A DNA stretch of 7,546 nucleotides, taken from the NCBI GenBank assembly GCA_964371715.1, contig CAYJNO010000053.1, positions 1 to 7,546 of the forward strand, given 5' to 3'. Position numbers and translations under genes: made by a program. Source of the DNA: CAYJNO01 sp964371715 (GTDB taxonomy: Bacteria; Bacillota_I; Bacilli_A; Erysipelotrichales; Erysipelotrichaceae). This document shows, in pieces, positions 6,109 to 7,546 of this stretch. The notes beneath the pieces were generated by a model. It saw only the letters and a program-made list of their open reading frames with translations. It did not search any database and was not told the DNA's origin. Numbering within the stretch: the stretch's first letter is position 1; each line of letters begins with the position of its first letter.

Positions 6109-6846
6109 ATGAAATTATATGATGCACATACACATATTAAGAAAGAGCATTTAAGTAATATCTTAAAACAAGATATTATATCAATTATTAATAGTTGCAA
6201 CATTGAAGAATATAAAGAAAATATTCTAATTGTTGATTCAAAAATCCATCATAGCTTTGGTATTCATCCAAAAGACAGCGATAATGTCGATTATAAAGAG
6301 TTAGATTATTTTTTAGCCAAGACTGCATTAATTGGAGAAATAGGATTAGATAATGTTTGGTGTGATATTGATTTAGATATTCAAAAAGCTGTTTTTATCT
6401 ATCAACTAAAACATGCTTTTAATTATAAAAAACCAGTAATCTTACATACAAAAGGGATGGAAAATGAAATTGTGGAAATAATTAAGGATTACCCAAATAA
6501 ATATTTAGTACACTGGTATTCATGCTTAAACCATTTAGAAAAATATATTGCAATGGATTGCTACTTCACAATAGGACCAAGTATTATTTGGGATGAGAGT
6601 GTAATCAATGTTGCAAGAAAAGTAAATGTTGAAAGATTGTTGCTTGAAACTGATGGTATTGATGCAATTAAATGGGCTTATAGTGAAAATGATTTAGCGT
6701 ATGATAATATTAATGAATATGATTCATTAAAACAAACATTAGAAATGATAGCGAATATAAAAGGAATAACAATAGAAAAGTTAAATGAAATAATTAGTAC
6801 TAACTTTGAAAAGTTTATAGAAAAAGATGTTAATTTTAAAAATTAA
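6109..6846 (+). CDS. Divergent TatD-family metal-dependent hydrolase linked to the ThiXYZ-like transporter
   Basis: A 245-residue TIM-barrel hydrolase retaining all expected metal ligands: H7 and H9 (DAHTHI), E77 (IGEIGLD), H113 (ILHTKG), H135 (LVHWYSC) and D182 (LETDGID). Family members are divalent-metal hydrolases, the best known acting on DNA ends. Several motifs differ from canonical TatD: HTK instead of HxR, HWYSC instead of HCFSG, and ETDGID instead of ETDxPY. This marks a separate subfamily whose substrate may not be DNA. It follows the ThiZ-type gene by 7 nt behind a GATGGGG (6092-6098), so it is very probably in the uptake operon. A role in hydrolysing the imported compound is inference. 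Its last codons and stop lie in a perfect inverted repeat shared with the convergent GNAT gene. Confidence 0.85.
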   Translation: MKLYDAHTHIKKEHLSNILKQDIISIINSCNIEEYKENILIVDSKIHHSFGIHPKDSDNVDYKELDYFLAKTALIGEIGLDNVWCDIDLDIQKAVFIYQLKHAFNYKKPVILHTKGMENEIVEIIKDYPNKYLVHWYSCLNHLEKYIAMDCYFTIGPSIIWDESVINVARKVNVERLLLETDGIDAIKWAYSENDLAYDNINEYDSLKQTLEMIANIKGITIEKLNEIISTNFEKFIEKDVNFKN

Positions 6847-6855
6847 CATCTTTTT
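6821..6855. terminator. Bidirectional terminator embedded in two convergent gene ends
   Basis: A perfect inverted repeat: AAAAAGATGTTAATTTT (6821-6837), one central base, and AAAATTAACATCTTTTT (6839-6855). Transcripts from either side form a 17-bp hairpin whose downstream arm ends in five U, though the stem itself is AU-rich. The stops of the hydrolase (TAA, 6844-6846) and the acetyltransferase (TAA on the minus strand, 6845-6843) overlap inside it. Confidence 0.82.
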
Positions 6856-7352
6856 AATTCATACCACTCATACATTAACCCAGTGGGTGGTGATAAAACT
6901 TTTTTAGTCTTTGTATAGCCTAATGATTCAAATATTTTTTTTGCTACTTCATGCTCTGGATGAACTGTAGCGACCAACTTCTTAATAACTAATTCATTAA
7001 ATGCATAATCACTTATGGCATTTAATGCTTCAGTAGCATACCCCTTATTCCAATAACTTGGAAGTAATTGAATGCCAACTTCATAATTTCCTTTAATTGG
7101 TCTAATGCCACAAACACCAATAAAATTTAATGACTCTAATTCAAATATTGGCCAAAATTGAACTTTTTTTAATTGAAGATTTCTAACTTCAAACTCAAGT
7201 TTTGCTGCAATTTGTGTTTGAGAATAAGTCTTATTGGCAGCAATATATTTAATTACATCCTTATTAGTCCAAAGCTCAGTTGCATAATTTATATCATCCT
7301 TATGCCATGTGCTAAAACCTAGATGTTCTGTTTTTATAAAATAATTTTTCAT
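6843..7352 (-). CDS. GNAT N-acetyltransferase, RimJ/RimL type (Acetyltransf_3)
   Basis: A 169-residue acetyl-CoA-dependent acyltransferase, a usual size for this family. The N-terminus (TEHLGFSTWHKDDINYATEL, 8-27) follows the pattern of RimJ/RimL-like proteins, which act on protein N-termini, amino groups of antibiotics or small metabolites. The acetyl-CoA pyrophosphate loop is in YWNKGYATEAL (100-110), and the C-terminal motif is ATVHPEHEVAKKIFESLGY (128-146), with HPEH where many relatives have N.AS. ATG 7352 is chosen because AAGGAG at 7366-7361 lies 8 nt upstream; an earlier in-frame GTG at 7361 overlaps that ribosome binding site. It is transcribed alone and convergently with the hydrolase, sharing overlapping stop codons. 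The substrate cannot be predicted. Confidence 0.88.
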   Translation of the reverse strand: MKNYFIKTEHLGFSTWHKDDINYATELWTNKDVIKYIAANKTYSQTQIAAKLEFEVRNLQLKKVQFWPIFELESLNFIGVCGIRPIKGNYEVGIQLLPSYWNKGYATEALNAISDYAFNELVIKKLVATVHPEHEVAKKIFESLGYTKTKKVLSPPTGLMYEWYELKRC

Positions 7353-7373
7353 TAATAACACTCCTTATACCTT

Positions 7374-7401
7374 ATTATAACTTCAAATAATATTAATTCA
7401 A
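7374..7401 (-). promoter_or_regulatory. Promoter of the GNAT gene
   Basis: The minus strand reads TTGAAT (7401-7396), a 16-bp spacer, then TATAAT (7379-7374). Transcription would start near 7367, at or just inside the ribosome binding site region, so the leader would be very short (about 15 nt). Confidence 0.55.
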
Positions 7402-7419
7402 TCAATATTTATATCCATG

Positions 7420-7447
7420 AAAAAAGAAGCCTGAGGGAGTGGCTTCT
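7420..7447 (-). terminator. Intrinsic terminator between the GNAT gene and the right-hand edge
   Basis: A 7-bp stem, AGAAGCC (7425-7431) with GGCTTCT (7441-7447), encloses a 9-nt loop. On the minus strand it runs straight into six U (7425-7420). On the plus strand the stem is followed by GTTTTTCGTTTTG, so weak bidirectional activity is possible. It most naturally ends a leftward transcript entering from beyond 7546 and shields the GNAT promoter. Confidence 0.72.
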
Positions 7448-7493
7448 GTTTTTCGTTTTGTTTATAAATTGAGGGAAAAAAGTATGTGTATGA

Positions 7494-7546
7494 TTACATT
7501 ACTTTAGAAACAACATTACTTGCTTCATGGTTAAATAATAAAGCAT
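7494..7546 (-). CDS. Possible C-terminal end of a further leftward gene, partial
   Basis: From the right edge the minus strand is open for 16 codons, reading ALLFNHEASNVVSKVM and then TAA (7496-7494). A terminator pointing the same way lies about 45 bp downstream, which supports a real gene end. I do not recognise the protein. The stretch is too short for coding statistics, and a plus-strand frame from 7468 to the edge is also open (with a GTG at 7486 about 10 nt after GAGGG), so the opposite reading is not excluded. Confidence 0.35.
   Translation of the reverse strand, partial: ALLFNHEASNVVSKVM

Noticed and set aside
5750..6133. 127-codon open frame antisense to the ThiZ-type gene
   Set aside because: It is opposite a complete ABC ATPase with all motifs, has no promoter or ribosome binding site, and its Ser/Leu/Ile-rich text is typical of the antisense of AT-rich genes.
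7353..7361. GTG start three codons upstream for the GNAT gene
   Set aside because: The GTG overlaps the AAGGAG that properly positions the ATG at 7352.
7484..7507. Short ATG frame (MCMITLL) after GAGGG on the plus strand, a possible leader peptide
   Set aside because: Only seven codons, no attenuator-like structure visible before the window edge, and the minus strand offers a better explanation.
1..7546. CRISPR arrays, tRNA or rRNA genes, phage modules
   Set aside because: No regularly spaced direct repeats, no cloverleaf or conserved rRNA stretches, and no phage-type genes were seen on either strand by eye.

Overview
The window is very AT-rich and has low-GC Gram-positive hallmarks: strong AGGAGG-type ribosome binding sites, TATAAT-like promoters, U-tailed hairpin terminators, a lipobox on a binding protein, and TGA used as a stop (so not the Mycoplasma code). 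It most likely comes from a Firmicutes/Bacillota organism, perhaps an Erysipelotrichia-type or related lineage. That placement is inference from composition and gene style, not from a marker gene. No rRNA, tRNA or CRISPR was seen.

Layout from left to right. (1) Positions 1-376, minus strand: the left end of an IS3-family (IS150-like) insertion sequence, with the start of its OrfA transposase subunit running off the window edge. (2) 399-2203, minus: a compact three-gene operon of a YtrA-type GntR repressor, an ABC ATPase and an ABC-2 membrane subunit, driven by a good sigma-A promoter whose -10 lies in a palindromic putative operator. The insertion sequence sits 22 bp past its last stop codon. 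(3) 2330-3475, minus: a polytopic membrane protein of unknown function with a possible PH-like domain, with its own promoter and a strong terminator. (4) 3618-6846, plus: a tightly packed operon of a ThiX-type permease, a ThiY/NMT1-type lipoprotein binding protein, a ThiZ-type ATPase and a divergent TatD-family metal-dependent hydrolase. (5) 6843-7352, minus: a RimJ/RimL-type GNAT acetyltransferase convergent with the hydrolase. The two stop codons overlap inside a perfect 17-bp inverted repeat that probably terminates both transcripts. (6) 7353-7546: the GNAT promoter, another terminator, and possibly the last codons of a further leftward gene.

How the parts work together. The thiXYZ-like operon looks like salvage uptake of a thiamin pyrimidine precursor: the lipoprotein captures the ligand outside the cell, the permease and ATPase import it, and the co-transcribed TatD-like hydrolase may process it. 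No TPP riboswitch is visible in the 142-bp leader/divergent region, so control would have to be by another route. The GntR-ABC operon resembles self-regulated YtrA-type systems that respond to envelope stress or export peptides or lipids. The best leads are the TatD-transporter link, the shared-stop terminator, the start-codon correction at 3475, and a hairpin in the IS end that could hide the transposase ribosome binding site from read-through transcripts. No unmistakably new system was found.
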